Assembly: GCA_963741525.1 (NCBI GenBank)
Contig: CAVUIW010000010.1
Span: forward strand, 54,333-118,332
Reading direction: 5' to 3'
Origin: JANNSX01 sp963741525
GTDB lineage: Bacteria > Pseudomonadota > Alphaproteobacteria > Rhizobiales > Hyphomicrobiaceae
DNA: 64,000 nucleotides
Shown here: positions 43,451 to 51,886 of the stretch, piece by piece
Layout: each line of letters opens with the position of its first letter
Position numbering within the stretch: position 1 is the stretch's first letter
Notes under the pieces: model-generated
Told to the model about the DNA's origin: nothing
The model's input: only the letters and a program-made list of their open reading frames with translations
Database searches by the model: none
Position numbers and translations under genes: made by a program

Positions 43451-44407
43451 TCAATTCGCTCCGACCAAGGGCGCGGCCGGCTTCGGGTTCTCGATCGGCT
43501 CGAGCGATTTCAAATAGGCCGCGATCGCCTTGCGATCCTCGGGCTTCAGCTGCGCCATGTTGCGCGCCACCGCCGCCATCGGGCCGCCGACGAAATCGAA
43601 ATCGGGCAGCATGCCGCTCGTCAGCATGGCTTCGACATCGCCTTCAGACCAGCTGGCGAGCCCATCTTTGGCCGGCGTGATGTTGGGGATCCACCCATCG
43701 CCCTCCGGCGCCGGCCCGCCCGCCATGCGCTTCTTCATGTCGAAGCCGCCGATGAAGTTGCGCGGCGTATGGCACTCCCCGCAATGCCCTGGCCCTTCGA
43801 CGAGGTAGCCGCCGCGATTGACCTCCTCGCTCTTGGAGGGATCGGGCACGAAGCTCTTGCCGTCCATGAACATCGCCTTCCACAGGCCGAGGCCGCGGCG
43901 GAAGCGGAAGGGCAGCGCCAGATCGTGATCGGGCACCGTCGTCTTCACCGCCGGCAGCGTATCCATGTAGGCCTTGAGATCGATGAGATCGGCGAACTTC
44001 ATGCGCTGGTAGGAGGTGTAGGGGAAGGCCGGATAGTAGTGCCGGCCGTCCGGCGATACGCCCTTCTTCATGGCATTGATGAACTGGATGGTGGTCCAGG
44101 CGCCGATGCCGGTCGCCTTGTCGGAGGAGATGTTGGGCGCATAGAAGGTGCCGAAGGGGGTGAGCAGGCAGCGGCCGCCGCCAAGCGTATGCTTGTCCTT
44201 GTAGACGGGATCGTCGCACCGGTCGCTCGCCGGTGTCGCATGGCAGGAGGCGCAACCGCCGGCGAAGAACATCTGCTCGCCATTGGCGAGGCTTGGCGTA
44301 TGCGTCGGCAGAGCCGCCTCGCGAATGGTGCTCGGCTGGGTGATGACCACGAAGCCAATCAGGCCCACGATTGCGGCGATGACGAGTAGCATGACGAAGC
44401 GGCGCAT
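43451..44407 (-). CDS. membrane-anchored diheme cytochrome c
   Basis: 318 residues from ATG 44405-44407. One N-terminal hydrophobic helix (MLLVIAAIVGLIGFVVITQ) exports and probably anchors it. Two cytochrome c domains follow, each with one haem site: CASCH in the first (with LTPFGTFYAPNISSD) and CGECH in the second (with WIPNITPAKDGLASW, MLPDFDF). This is the pattern of the cytochrome subunits of periplasmic alcohol or sugar dehydrogenases, but no dehydrogenase partner is present. It lies between caspase genes on the same strand, behind the small membrane protein, and may hand electrons to or from the large cytochrome of the cluster. Confidence 0.88.
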   Translation of the reverse strand: MRRFVMLLVIAAIVGLIGFVVITQPSTIREAALPTHTPSLANGEQMFFAGGCASCHATPASDRCDDPVYKDKHTLGGGRCLLTPFGTFYAPNISSDKATGIGAWTTIQFINAMKKGVSPDGRHYYPAFPYTSYQRMKFADLIDLKAYMDTLPAVKTTVPDHDLALPFRFRRGLGLWKAMFMDGKSFVPDPSKSEEVNRGGYLVEGPGHCGECHTPRNFIGGFDMKKRMAGGPAPEGDGWIPNITPAKDGLASWSEGDVEAMLTSGMLPDFDFVGGPMAAVARNMAQLKPEDRKAIAAYLKSLEPIENPKPAAPLVGAN

Positions 44408-44500
44408 GGTTCCCCCGGAATCCTTATGTGACTTTGACTCAGTTCCGGGGGTGATTGAAGCTCGCGCCGCGCCGCCAATCAAGCCTGGCGGCCGCCGCCC

Positions 44501-44689
44501 CTACTTCAGCAGCAGCTGATACAGCAGCCAGAGCGCTCCCGTCAGCCCGAACATGATGAGATGGGCCTGCACAAACGCCTCGACGTGGATCCACAGCAAC
44601 TGCAGGCGATAGCGCCGGTCGACGCGCTTCACCTCCCGTTGGTAGATCTCCACCATCAGCTCTTCGTCTGCTGCCTGGTCGTCGCGCAT
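44501..44689 (-). CDS. small membrane protein (62 aa) in the caspase-cytochrome cluster
   Basis: An N-terminal charged helix (MRDDQAADEELMVEIYQREVK-like, 20-odd residues) is followed by one or two hydrophobic helices (LQLLWIHVEAFVQAHLIMF and LTGALWLLYQLLLK). It starts at ATG 44687-44689 with GGAGG upstream. It lies between the Sel1-caspase gene and the diheme cytochrome gene, 94 bp from the latter, on the same strand. The His and Trp in the membrane part could contact haem or quinone, but that is a guess. No family recognised. Confidence 0.65.
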   Translation of the reverse strand: MRDDQAADEELMVEIYQREVKRVDRRYRLQLLWIHVEAFVQAHLIMFGLTGALWLLYQLLLK

Positions 44690-44809
44690 TGGTCTCGTCC
44701 TCCGCCTTGTGCCGGATCAGTGCACGCACAGTCTGCCTGATCGTCCGAGTCGCGCCAATCGCTCTCTCAGAGGCCGGGGCAGCCATGAACGCGCCAGTCC
44801 AGCCCGGTG

Positions 44810-46996
44810 TCATTTCTGCTTCCCGTAGACCCTGAGCGCCGCCTGCACGTCCGGGCCGAATTTGCCGTTGACGCGGCCCTTGTAGACGCCGGCCTTGCGG
44901 AGCGCCTGTTGGATCTCCTTGCGGGTCGCCTCGCTCCAGGTCTCGGGCTTCTGCAGAAGCTCGTCGCGCGAGGGTTTGTGGCCCTTCTTGAAGGCCTGGA
45001 GGATCAGCTCGGCCGCCCTGATGGAATTGCGCGGCACACCCTTGCCCTCGTCGTAGAGCACGGCGAGCCCGCGCATCGCCGCTGTATACCCCTTGTCGAC
45101 GGCGACCTGATAGAGCTTGGCCGCACGGGCGTGATCCGCCTTCACACCACGCCCCTCATGCAGCATCGAGGCGAGGTTGTGCATCGCACGCGCGTCGCCA
45201 GCCTCCGCCGCCTTCCCGTAGAGGTTCGCCGCCTCGGCGAGATCCTGCTCGACGCCTTTCCCCTGTTCGAGGATGTAGGCGAGGCTCGTCATGGCTTGCG
45301 GGTCGCCCTCGTCAGCTGACTGCCGGTAGAGCTTCACGGCCTCGGCCAGATCCTTGGGCACCCCCTCGCCGAACTCCAACAGCTGGGCGAGCGCGGCGCG
45401 GGCCGGCGCATAGCCCTTGCCGGCCGCCCGCTGATACCAGCGAACCGCCTCGCCCATATCGCGCTGCGTGCCGCGGCCCTTGGCATAGGCCTCGGCGACG
45501 TTGTGCATGGCGTTGGGAAAATCGAGCCCGGCCGCCTTCTCGAACAGCTGGAAGGCCTCGTTCTCATCCTTTGGCACGCCGCGGCCCTCGCGGAGCATCA
45601 GTCCGAGATTGTTCAGCGCCTTGGCGGAGCCCTGGCTTGCCGCGCGGCGGTAGAGGCTCGCGGCTTCCACCTCGTTCTTGACGGTGCCCTTACCGGTCTC
45701 GAAAAGGGCGGCGAGCTGCGTCATGCCGCGCACATCGCCCTTGTCGGCAGCGGTGCGATACCAGCTGACGGCCTCTTTGGGGTCTTTCCCAACGCCGGAG
45801 CCCCGCTCGTAGAGCCCACCCAGCGCCGTCATGGCCCCGGTGTGTCCCAGATCGGCGGCCTGCCGGTAGAGGTCGGCGGCACGCGAAGCATCGGCCTCGA
45901 CGCCCTGGCCGAGTTCGAGCTTCTGTCCGGCGCGGAAGATGCCTTCCGGGCTATTCGGATCGACGTTGTCCGCGACTTCGGTGTTCGAGCCATCGCCATC
46001 GGCCGCGCCTGGCTCGAGCTTGGCGAGCTTCAGCTTCACAAGATCGGCGAACATGCTCTCCGGGAACCGGCCGAGGAATTCCTTCAGCGCGGCGGCGTCC
46101 TCGCTGTCGCGGATGGCCTCGTAGGCCTTCACCTCGACGAGGCGCTCGTCCTCGGGCTGGGGCGCGGTCTCGGCCGTCGTGGATGCCGAGCCGCCCTGAT
46201 CGTTACCGACCGGCGCGGTCCCCGGCTTGAAATAGAAATCGCCCGTCAGCGACGAGCTCTCCCAGGGCGTCTGCTTGTTCTTCGTGCTCTCCAGCACCTC
46301 GCGCCGCGCCCGCTTGAACACCTCCTCGACGGTGAGCCCGTCGGAGGCCATGTGCTTCGACAGCGCCTTCGCGTAGGGGCTGTTGCCGCCCGTGCCGTCG
46401 AGCGCCACATCGCCCGGCGCCGTCGCATAGGCGATAATGGTGCCGGCCGGCGCATCGATGCGGGCAAGGCCCCGTGTGCCGGAGCGCGTCGTCGAGGCGA
46501 ACGGGTTGTTCCGGCAAGCATCGAAGATGGCGATGTTGATGCGGCTGGCCGCGCGCTGCATGGTCCTGAGAAGTTCGCTCGCGGCGACCGCCTCGACGGC
46601 GACATCGGCCTCGTCGCGGATGTTGGCGCCGACGGGGACGAGATAGTTCTCGCCGTCCACCTGGACGCCGTGGCCGGCATAGTAAAACAGGCCGACCGAA
46701 TCGGAATCGCGAAGGCTGCGACCAAACTCGAGCATGGCCTTTTTCATGGCCTTCTGGTCGGCGTCGATCAGGGTGATCACCTCGAAGCCGACAGCCTTAA
46801 GCGTCTTCGACATCAAGGTCGCGTCGTTCTTCGGGTTCTCGAGTGCGCCGAAACTGTAGGCCGAATTGCCGATGACGAGCGCGAGGCGCCGCTCGGCGGC
46901 TTCGGCCGGGCGGGCGAGCGCAAGCGCCATCAGGCCCCCGACGAGGCCCAACGCCACCCATCCCCGCACTATCGACCAACGGTTAACCATGGCCAT
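44810..46996 (-). CDS. exported caspase-fold (C14) protein with nine Sel1 repeats and peptidoglycan-binding tail
   Basis: 728 residues from ATG 46994-46996 (GGAG upstream), with a signal peptide (VALGLVGGLMALALARPAEA). The caspase domain (35-265) has LVIGNSAYS, LFYYAGHGVQV with His109 and IAIFDACRNNPF with Cys161; DACRNNPF is the form usual in bacterial caspase-like proteins. A linker follows, then nine Sel1-type repeats of 36 residues (about 345-670, units such as AMHNLASMLHEGRGV), and a C-terminal peptidoglycan-binding domain 1 (ATRKEIQQALRKAGVY, NGKFGPDVQAAL). The Sel1 array is for protein contacts and the tail for the cell wall. It is first in the leftward cluster. Confidence 0.9.
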   Translation of the reverse strand: MAMVNRWSIVRGWVALGLVGGLMALALARPAEAAERRLALVIGNSAYSFGALENPKNDATLMSKTLKAVGFEVITLIDADQKAMKKAMLEFGRSLRDSDSVGLFYYAGHGVQVDGENYLVPVGANIRDEADVAVEAVAASELLRTMQRAASRINIAIFDACRNNPFASTTRSGTRGLARIDAPAGTIIAYATAPGDVALDGTGGNSPYAKALSKHMASDGLTVEEVFKRARREVLESTKNKQTPWESSSLTGDFYFKPGTAPVGNDQGGSASTTAETAPQPEDERLVEVKAYEAIRDSEDAAALKEFLGRFPESMFADLVKLKLAKLEPGAADGDGSNTEVADNVDPNSPEGIFRAGQKLELGQGVEADASRAADLYRQAADLGHTGAMTALGGLYERGSGVGKDPKEAVSWYRTAADKGDVRGMTQLAALFETGKGTVKNEVEAASLYRRAASQGSAKALNNLGLMLREGRGVPKDENEAFQLFEKAAGLDFPNAMHNVAEAYAKGRGTQRDMGEAVRWYQRAAGKGYAPARAALAQLLEFGEGVPKDLAEAVKLYRQSADEGDPQAMTSLAYILEQGKGVEQDLAEAANLYGKAAEAGDARAMHNLASMLHEGRGVKADHARAAKLYQVAVDKGYTAAMRGLAVLYDEGKGVPRNSIRAAELILQAFKKGHKPSRDELLQKPETWSEATRKEIQQALRKAGVYKGRVNGKFGPDVQAALRVYGKQK

Positions 46997-47632
46997 GCGC
47001 TCTCCGGCTCCTAACCGCCTTGACGTGGGTGCATCATACCCCAATTCCAAGACCCGGGGATAAGTATCGGCCGATACGTGGGTAACAGGGCTGGTGGGGA
47101 ACGTGCGGGCGGGATCAGAGGATCGCGAAACTCGAATTCGAACGAAATCCGCGACCGGTAAGCCGATGGGAACCGAGTTGCCCCCGACGGCCGTCGCATC
47201 ACTGTCGAAAACCCAGGCCGGCATCTCGAAGATCAAGGGATCGACGGATGCGAGCGTTGCGCCGGCATCAATGCCTGACCAATACGTTCGCACCGATGGG
47301 TTCGTGCCCGGCATGGTCACATCCAGGCGGATGGCAGACCAATCGAAGAAATCCGGATCGGTGCCGTTCGCCTCGGCAATGGCCAACGCGGCGAAGACGG
47401 CGCCATCACCCGAGCCGTGCAGGCTCCCATCCGCGTTTTCAAAGCCGGACGGCGTCTCGATGCTCTGTGATGCGGCGGCCAGACTATCGCCCGCACCCGC
47501 CTTATCGTCCGTCACGGCCTTGGCTCGGAAACCCCATGCGTCCTCGCCAATCAGAAAGCCAATGGCAATAGCAAGCCACCCGAGGTCGAAGCCCTGCCGA
47601 ACGGCGAAACGCGGGATCCGCTTGCGGGCCAT
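46997..47632 (-). other. open frame fused in phase ahead of the Sel1-caspase gene; uncertain gene
   Basis: The reading frame of the Sel1-caspase stays open upstream to an ATG at 47630-47632, adding 212 codons. The translation looks protein-like: a hydrophobic N-terminus (LGWLAIAIGFLIG), then a beta-rich part (DWSAIRLDVTMPG, VRTYWSGIDAGATL, ADTYPRVLELGYD), somewhat like domains seen at the end of phage tail-type proteins. But the caspase has its own ribosome site and signal peptide, which would be buried in a fusion. Either this is a separate gene whose stop was lost, or chance. 47633-47760 shows nothing. Confidence 0.35.
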
Positions 47633-47760
47633 CTGTGCTCCCGATGCAGAAATCGGAACAAACCAATGTCACGCTAGGCGGGGAGGGTTAATGAAAGCTT
47701 CCCTGAACAGACCGCCACCGGGGCGTCTGCGGAAATTATTCCTGATTCGCGGGCGGCCGA

Positions 47761-48894
47761 CTACGCGGCGGTGAGCCTGCCTGGCGAAATCGCTTCCCAG
47801 GTGAGGCCGAGAGCCGCCAGCGGCGCGGGCATCGGCCGCCCGAGCGCCGCTGCCGCCGCAATCTCCCCGCCCGCCGCAGAGGCCATGACACCGTTGCCAC
47901 CCTGGCCGGCGTACCAGATGAAGCTTCTCTCGTCCGGGTCAGCGCCGATGACCGCCTCGTGGTCGGGGGCGAAGGTTCTGAGGCCCGCCCAGCGGCTGGC
48001 GATCCGTCCGACCTTCAAAGTCGTCGCCGTCTCGATTCGATCGACAGCGATGGCGAGGTCGAGTTCCTCGGGCTGCGCGTCGCCGGGCTCGGCCGGGATG
48101 AGATCGGCGGGCGAAGCCATGATGTGGTGACCTTCCGGCTTGAAGTACCAGGTCTCGTCCATGTCGAAGGTCATGGGCCAGCGCTTGGCATCGGAGCCGG
48201 CCGGCGGATCGAACGTGATGGCGGTACGGCGGAACGGTTTCACACCGCGACGCCGGAGCCCGGCGAGATGCGCGATGTCGTCCGCCCAGGCGCCGGCAGC
48301 ATTGATGACGATGGGCGTTTCGAAATTGCCGGCCGACGTCTCGGCATGCCAGACCGGACCGCGGCGCGCGAGTTTCACAACGGGCGCGCCTGTGATGACC
48401 TCGGCCCCGTTGCGACGCGCAAGTTTGAGAAATCCTTGCAGCAATGCACTCGCATCGAGCGAGACGCTGTTGGGCTCGAAGAGCGCGAGCGTGAAACCGC
48501 CGGGCCGGACCATAGGCGAGAGACGATAGGCCTCCTCAGGCGAGATCAGCTCCGAGGCGATGCCGCGCGATTTGAGATCGACATCCTGCGCGCGTAAGCT
48601 CGCCTCGTCCTTGGCGCGACCGAGGAACAGCGAGCCGAGCGGCTTCGTCAGCGCATGCTCCGTGAAACCGTCCGGCGGCGTCTCGTAGAAGGCCCGGCTC
48701 GCCGCCGCGATGATCTGCCAGGTCCGCGGCCCGTAGGCCTCCGACAATACCGCCGCCGATCGGCTTGTCGAATGGAAGCCCGGCTGCCGCTCCTGCTCGA
48801 GGAGCAAGACCTTGCCGTGCCGCGACAGCTCGTAAGCCGCCGAGGCGCCGGCAATACCGCCGCCGATGACGAGAAAGTCGTAGGGTATGGGCAT
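47761..48894 (-). CDS. FAD-dependent amine/amino acid oxidase (DadA-like)
   Basis: 377 residues from ATG 48892-48894; an upstream ATG at 48924 adds ten. The N-terminal dinucleotide site is FLVIGGGIAGASAAYEL, followed by VLLLEQERQPGFHSTSRSAAV, a D-amino acid oxidase-type FAD region. IVINAAGAWADDIA and FIWYAGQGGNGVMASAAGGE are the other FAD contacts. It oxidises an amine or amino acid to the imine in the cytoplasm or at the membrane. It is divergent from the TPP-enzyme gene, with about 150 bp between the starts. The substrate (glycine, sarcosine, D-amino acid or other) is open. Confidence 0.85.
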   Translation of the reverse strand: MPIPYDFLVIGGGIAGASAAYELSRHGKVLLLEQERQPGFHSTSRSAAVLSEAYGPRTWQIIAAASRAFYETPPDGFTEHALTKPLGSLFLGRAKDEASLRAQDVDLKSRGIASELISPEEAYRLSPMVRPGGFTLALFEPNSVSLDASALLQGFLKLARRNGAEVITGAPVVKLARRGPVWHAETSAGNFETPIVINAAGAWADDIAHLAGLRRRGVKPFRRTAITFDPPAGSDAKRWPMTFDMDETWYFKPEGHHIMASPADLIPAEPGDAQPEELDLAIAVDRIETATTLKVGRIASRWAGLRTFAPDHEAVIGADPDERSFIWYAGQGGNGVMASAAGGEIAAAAALGRPMPAPLAALGLTWEAISPGRLTAA

Positions 48895-49048
48895 CTCTAG
48901 GCCATCCAGAATTGAGGTCGCCATCTAGCCGATACCGGCCAGAACTGTCCAGCGACCCCACCCAAATTGGCCAGTCCGCGCGGCCGTGCTAAGGACGGGC
49001 AACCCTCATCCGGCGACCCTTCGCGCCCTCCACCTGAAAGGCCCCACC

Positions 49049-50716
49049 ATGCGCCACGGCGGCAGCATCTTGGCGAAAGCGCTCGAGGCGCAAGGTGTCG
49101 ATACGGTTTATTGCGTGCCGGGCGAGAGCTACCTCGCCGCGCTCGACGGGCTCTACGATTCAAACCGCATCAAGACCATCGTCTGCCGCCAGGAAGGCGG
49201 CACGGCGATGATGGCGGAGGCGCACGGCAAACTAACCGGGCGGCCGGGCGTGTGCTTCGTAACGCGCGGGCCGGGTGCCACGAATTCCTCGATCGGCGTC
49301 CACATCGCCCACCAGGATTCGACGCCCATGGTGATGTTCGTCGGGCTGCCGGCGCGCGAGCACTTCGACCGAGAGGCCTTCCAGGACTTCGACTTCCTCA
49401 ACATGTTCCGCGCGCTCGCCAAGGGGGCCGAGATCATCACGGACGTGAAGCGCATCCCCGAATATGTGAGCCGCGCCTTTCACAAGGCGATGAGCGGGCG
49501 CCCCGGTCCAGTCGTGCTCGGCTTGCCCGAAGACATGCTGACCGATCTCGCCGATGTCGAGCCCGCGCCGATGGTCGTGCCGGCGCTCTCGGCGCCGCGC
49601 GCCGGCGACATGGACGAGGTGCAGAAGCTCCTCGCCAAATCCGAGAAGCCGATCGTCATCGTCGGCGGCGCCGGTTGGAGCGCTTCGACCCGCAACGATC
49701 TCGCCGATGCGGCGGGTAAGCTCAACCTGCCGGTCGGCTGCGCCTTCCGCTTCCAGGACTATTTCGACAATCGCCATCCCTGCTATGCGGGCCATATCGG
49801 TATCGGTCCCGATCCGGCGCTGGCCAAGGCCATCACGGAGAGCGATCTCGTCATCGCCATCGGCGCGCGGTTGGGTGAGGCAACGACCAGCGGCTACACG
49901 CTCTTGGCGCCGCCGGTGCCGAAACAGCCGCTGATCCATGTCCATCCCGATCCGGACGAGCTCGGCATGGTCTATCGGCCGACGCTCGGCATCGCGGCAT
50001 CGCCCCAGACCTTCGTCGCCGCGCTCGCCAAGCTGACGCCGACCGGTGCCGAAAAGCGCGCCAAGTGGGTGAAGAAGCTCAACGACGGCTACAAGAAATT
50101 CCTCGAGCCCGAGACGACACCTGGCGCCGTTAAGCTCGAACAGGTCGCCCGAATCCTCGACGATGTGCTGCCGGAGAATGCGATCGTCACCAACGGCGCT
50201 GGCAACTGCAACGGATTTTTCAACCGCTACTTCGTCTACAAGACCTGGCGCAGCCAGCTCGCGCCCTCTTGCGGCGCCATGGGCTACGGATTGCCGGCCG
50301 CCATCGCCGCCAAGCTGCATCAGCCGGAGCGGCCGGTCGTGGCGATTGCCGGCGACGGCTGCTTCATGATGAACGGGCAGGAGCTGGCGACCGCCTGTCA
50401 GTATGGCGCGAACATCGTGGTGCTCGTCGTCAACAACGGTATGTACGGCACCATCCGCATGCACCAGGAGCGCGAGTATCCCGGCCGCGTCATGGCGACG
50501 AGCCTCGTCAATCCAGATTTTGCGGCGCTCGCCCGCAGCTATGGCGCGCACGGCGAGACGGTCGAGGAGACCGGGCAATTCCGCTCGGCGCTGATTCGGT
50601 CTCTCGACGCCGGCAAGCCCGCGCTGATCGAATTGAAAACCGATCCCGAGGCACTCACCGCGAAGATGACGCTGACGCAAATCCGGAAGGCCGCCGAGGT
50701 GAGGCTGAAGAAATGA
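49049..50716 (+). CDS. thiamine diphosphate-dependent enzyme (acetolactate synthase-like)
   Basis: 555 residues from ATG 49049. It has the three domains of the POX/AHAS family: N-terminal pyrimidine-binding part with the TPP glutamate in CRQEGGTAM (Glu49) and VTRGPGATNS, a central domain (PIVIVGGAGWSAS, ARLGEATTSGY), and the C-terminal diphosphate-binding part with GDGCFMMNGQELATACQYG and the metal-binding NN at VVNNGMYG. It joins or cleaves 2-keto acids. No ilvN-like small subunit lies nearby, so valine or isoleucine synthesis is not implied. Its stop overlaps the start of the threonine dehydratase-like gene (ATGA), which suggests a shared 2-keto acid pathway. Confidence 0.88.
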   Translation: MRHGGSILAKALEAQGVDTVYCVPGESYLAALDGLYDSNRIKTIVCRQEGGTAMMAEAHGKLTGRPGVCFVTRGPGATNSSIGVHIAHQDSTPMVMFVGLPAREHFDREAFQDFDFLNMFRALAKGAEIITDVKRIPEYVSRAFHKAMSGRPGPVVLGLPEDMLTDLADVEPAPMVVPALSAPRAGDMDEVQKLLAKSEKPIVIVGGAGWSASTRNDLADAAGKLNLPVGCAFRFQDYFDNRHPCYAGHIGIGPDPALAKAITESDLVIAIGARLGEATTSGYTLLAPPVPKQPLIHVHPDPDELGMVYRPTLGIAASPQTFVAALAKLTPTGAEKRAKWVKKLNDGYKKFLEPETTPGAVKLEQVARILDDVLPENAIVTNGAGNCNGFFNRYFVYKTWRSQLAPSCGAMGYGLPAAIAAKLHQPERPVVAIAGDGCFMMNGQELATACQYGANIVVLVVNNGMYGTIRMHQEREYPGRVMATSLVNPDFAALARSYGAHGETVEETGQFRSALIRSLDAGKPALIELKTDPEALTAKMTLTQIRKAAEVRLKK

Positions 50717-51714
50717 GCGATACGTCCGCCGTCGACGACGCAATCCCGAGCCAGGCAGATTTCGAGGCCGCGGCCCAACGCATCGCGCCCTACCTCATCG
50801 AGACGCCGACGGTCGCCTGGCCCGGGCGCGAGCTGCTCTCCAAGCTCGATCCCTCGACGGATGTCGTCATCAAGCTGGAGATGTTGCAACGCGGCGGCAG
50901 CTTCAAGCCGAGGGGCGCGATGAATGTCGCGCTTTGCCTTTCAGACGAAGAGCGTGCCCGCGGCTTCACCTGCGTCTCGGCGGGCAATCACGCGATCGCG
51001 GTGGCGCTGGCGGCGAACCTGCTCGGCACGACCGCCAAGGTGGTGATGCCCAAGACCGCCAATCCCTTCCGCGTCGCGACAGCGAAAAGCTATGGCGCCG
51101 AAGTGCTCCTCATGGATACGATCGCCGAGGCCTTCGCCAAGGTCGAGGAGATCAGGACGACCGAAGGCAAAACCTTTATCCACCCCTTCGAGGGGAAGAA
51201 TACCTTTGCGGGGGCGGGGACGCTGGGCCTCGAATTCCTGAAGCAGGCGCGCAAGCTCGACGCGATCATCGTGCCGGTCGGCGGCGGCGGCTTGATCGCC
51301 GGTGTCGCGGCCGCGGTGAAGACCTTCTCGCCCGCAACGAAAGTCTACGGCGTCGAGCCCGAAGGCGCGCGCGGCATGACCGACAGCCTCGCCGCCGGAC
51401 ATGCGTTGCCGAAGGTCGAGGTCAAGACCATCGCCGACAGCCTAGGGCCGCCGATGCATCTGCCGCTGTCCTTCGGCCTGGTGCAGCGCTTCGTCGACGG
51501 CATGGTGAGGGTTTCCGACGACGATATGTGCCGGTGCATGGGCCTGATGCTGCGCGATCTCAAGATCGCCGCCGAACCGGCGCCGACGGCGGGCGTCGCA
51601 GCTCTCATCGGGCCGCTGCGCGATACGCTCAAAGGCAAGCGCGTCGGCCTCGTCGGCTGCGGCGCGAACATCGATGCCGCGACGTTCACGAGGCTGATGG
51701 AGCGAGGGGGGTGA
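50713..51714 (+). CDS. threonine dehydratase-like PLP lyase (fold type II)
   Basis: 333 residues with the catalytic domain only and no ACT regulatory tail. The PLP lysine is in GGSFKPRGAM (Lys65), followed by CVSAGNHAIAVALAA, the phosphate-binding loop VPVGGGGLIAG and VGLVGCGANID near the C-terminus. It eliminates ammonia from serine, threonine or a related hydroxy-amino acid to give a 2-keto acid. It overlaps the TPP-enzyme gene by four bases, and that enzyme could use the keto acid made here. The lack of an ACT domain points to catabolic use. Confidence 0.88.
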   Translation: MSDTSAVDDAIPSQADFEAAAQRIAPYLIETPTVAWPGRELLSKLDPSTDVVIKLEMLQRGGSFKPRGAMNVALCLSDEERARGFTCVSAGNHAIAVALAANLLGTTAKVVMPKTANPFRVATAKSYGAEVLLMDTIAEAFAKVEEIRTTEGKTFIHPFEGKNTFAGAGTLGLEFLKQARKLDAIIVPVGGGGLIAGVAAAVKTFSPATKVYGVEPEGARGMTDSLAAGHALPKVEVKTIADSLGPPMHLPLSFGLVQRFVDGMVRVSDDDMCRCMGLMLRDLKIAAEPAPTAGVAALIGPLRDTLKGKRVGLVGCGANIDAATFTRLMERGG

Positions 51715-51853
51715 CGGGGTGCCGGGAGATGCGCGACGTTGCTCAGACAGCACGGTCCTTCATTGCAGCGAAGGCCTAGAACCCGGTCGCGGAATTGAGT
51801 GCCACACGTCGTGACACGAAAATGCAGCGTGAATCGGGTACTTCAGCAACGAT

Positions 51854-51886
51854 CTAGTACCTGCCATTTCTGATGGCGAGTACTAG
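51854..51886. repeat. 33-bp CTAG-bounded hairpin at the end of an RTX gene
   Basis: CTAGTAC and GTACTAG at the ends, with GCCAT and ATGGC as inner arms around a 5-base loop. The right CTAG contains the stop codon of the RTX protein gene. It is small, but has the same CTAG borders as the other palindromes in the window and may act as a terminator. The rest of 51715-51882 shows nothing. Confidence 0.75.

Noticed and set aside
36161..46996. Reading the cluster as an anti-phage (CBASS or gasdermin-type) caspase defence system
   Set aside because: The caspases have signal peptides and wall-binding parts, and no nucleotide sensor, gasdermin-like pore protein or phage-defence gene is nearby.
45503..47014. 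503-codon + strand frame opposite the Sel1-caspase gene
   Set aside because: It mirrors the repeat pattern of the real gene in antisense and has no independent coding signal.
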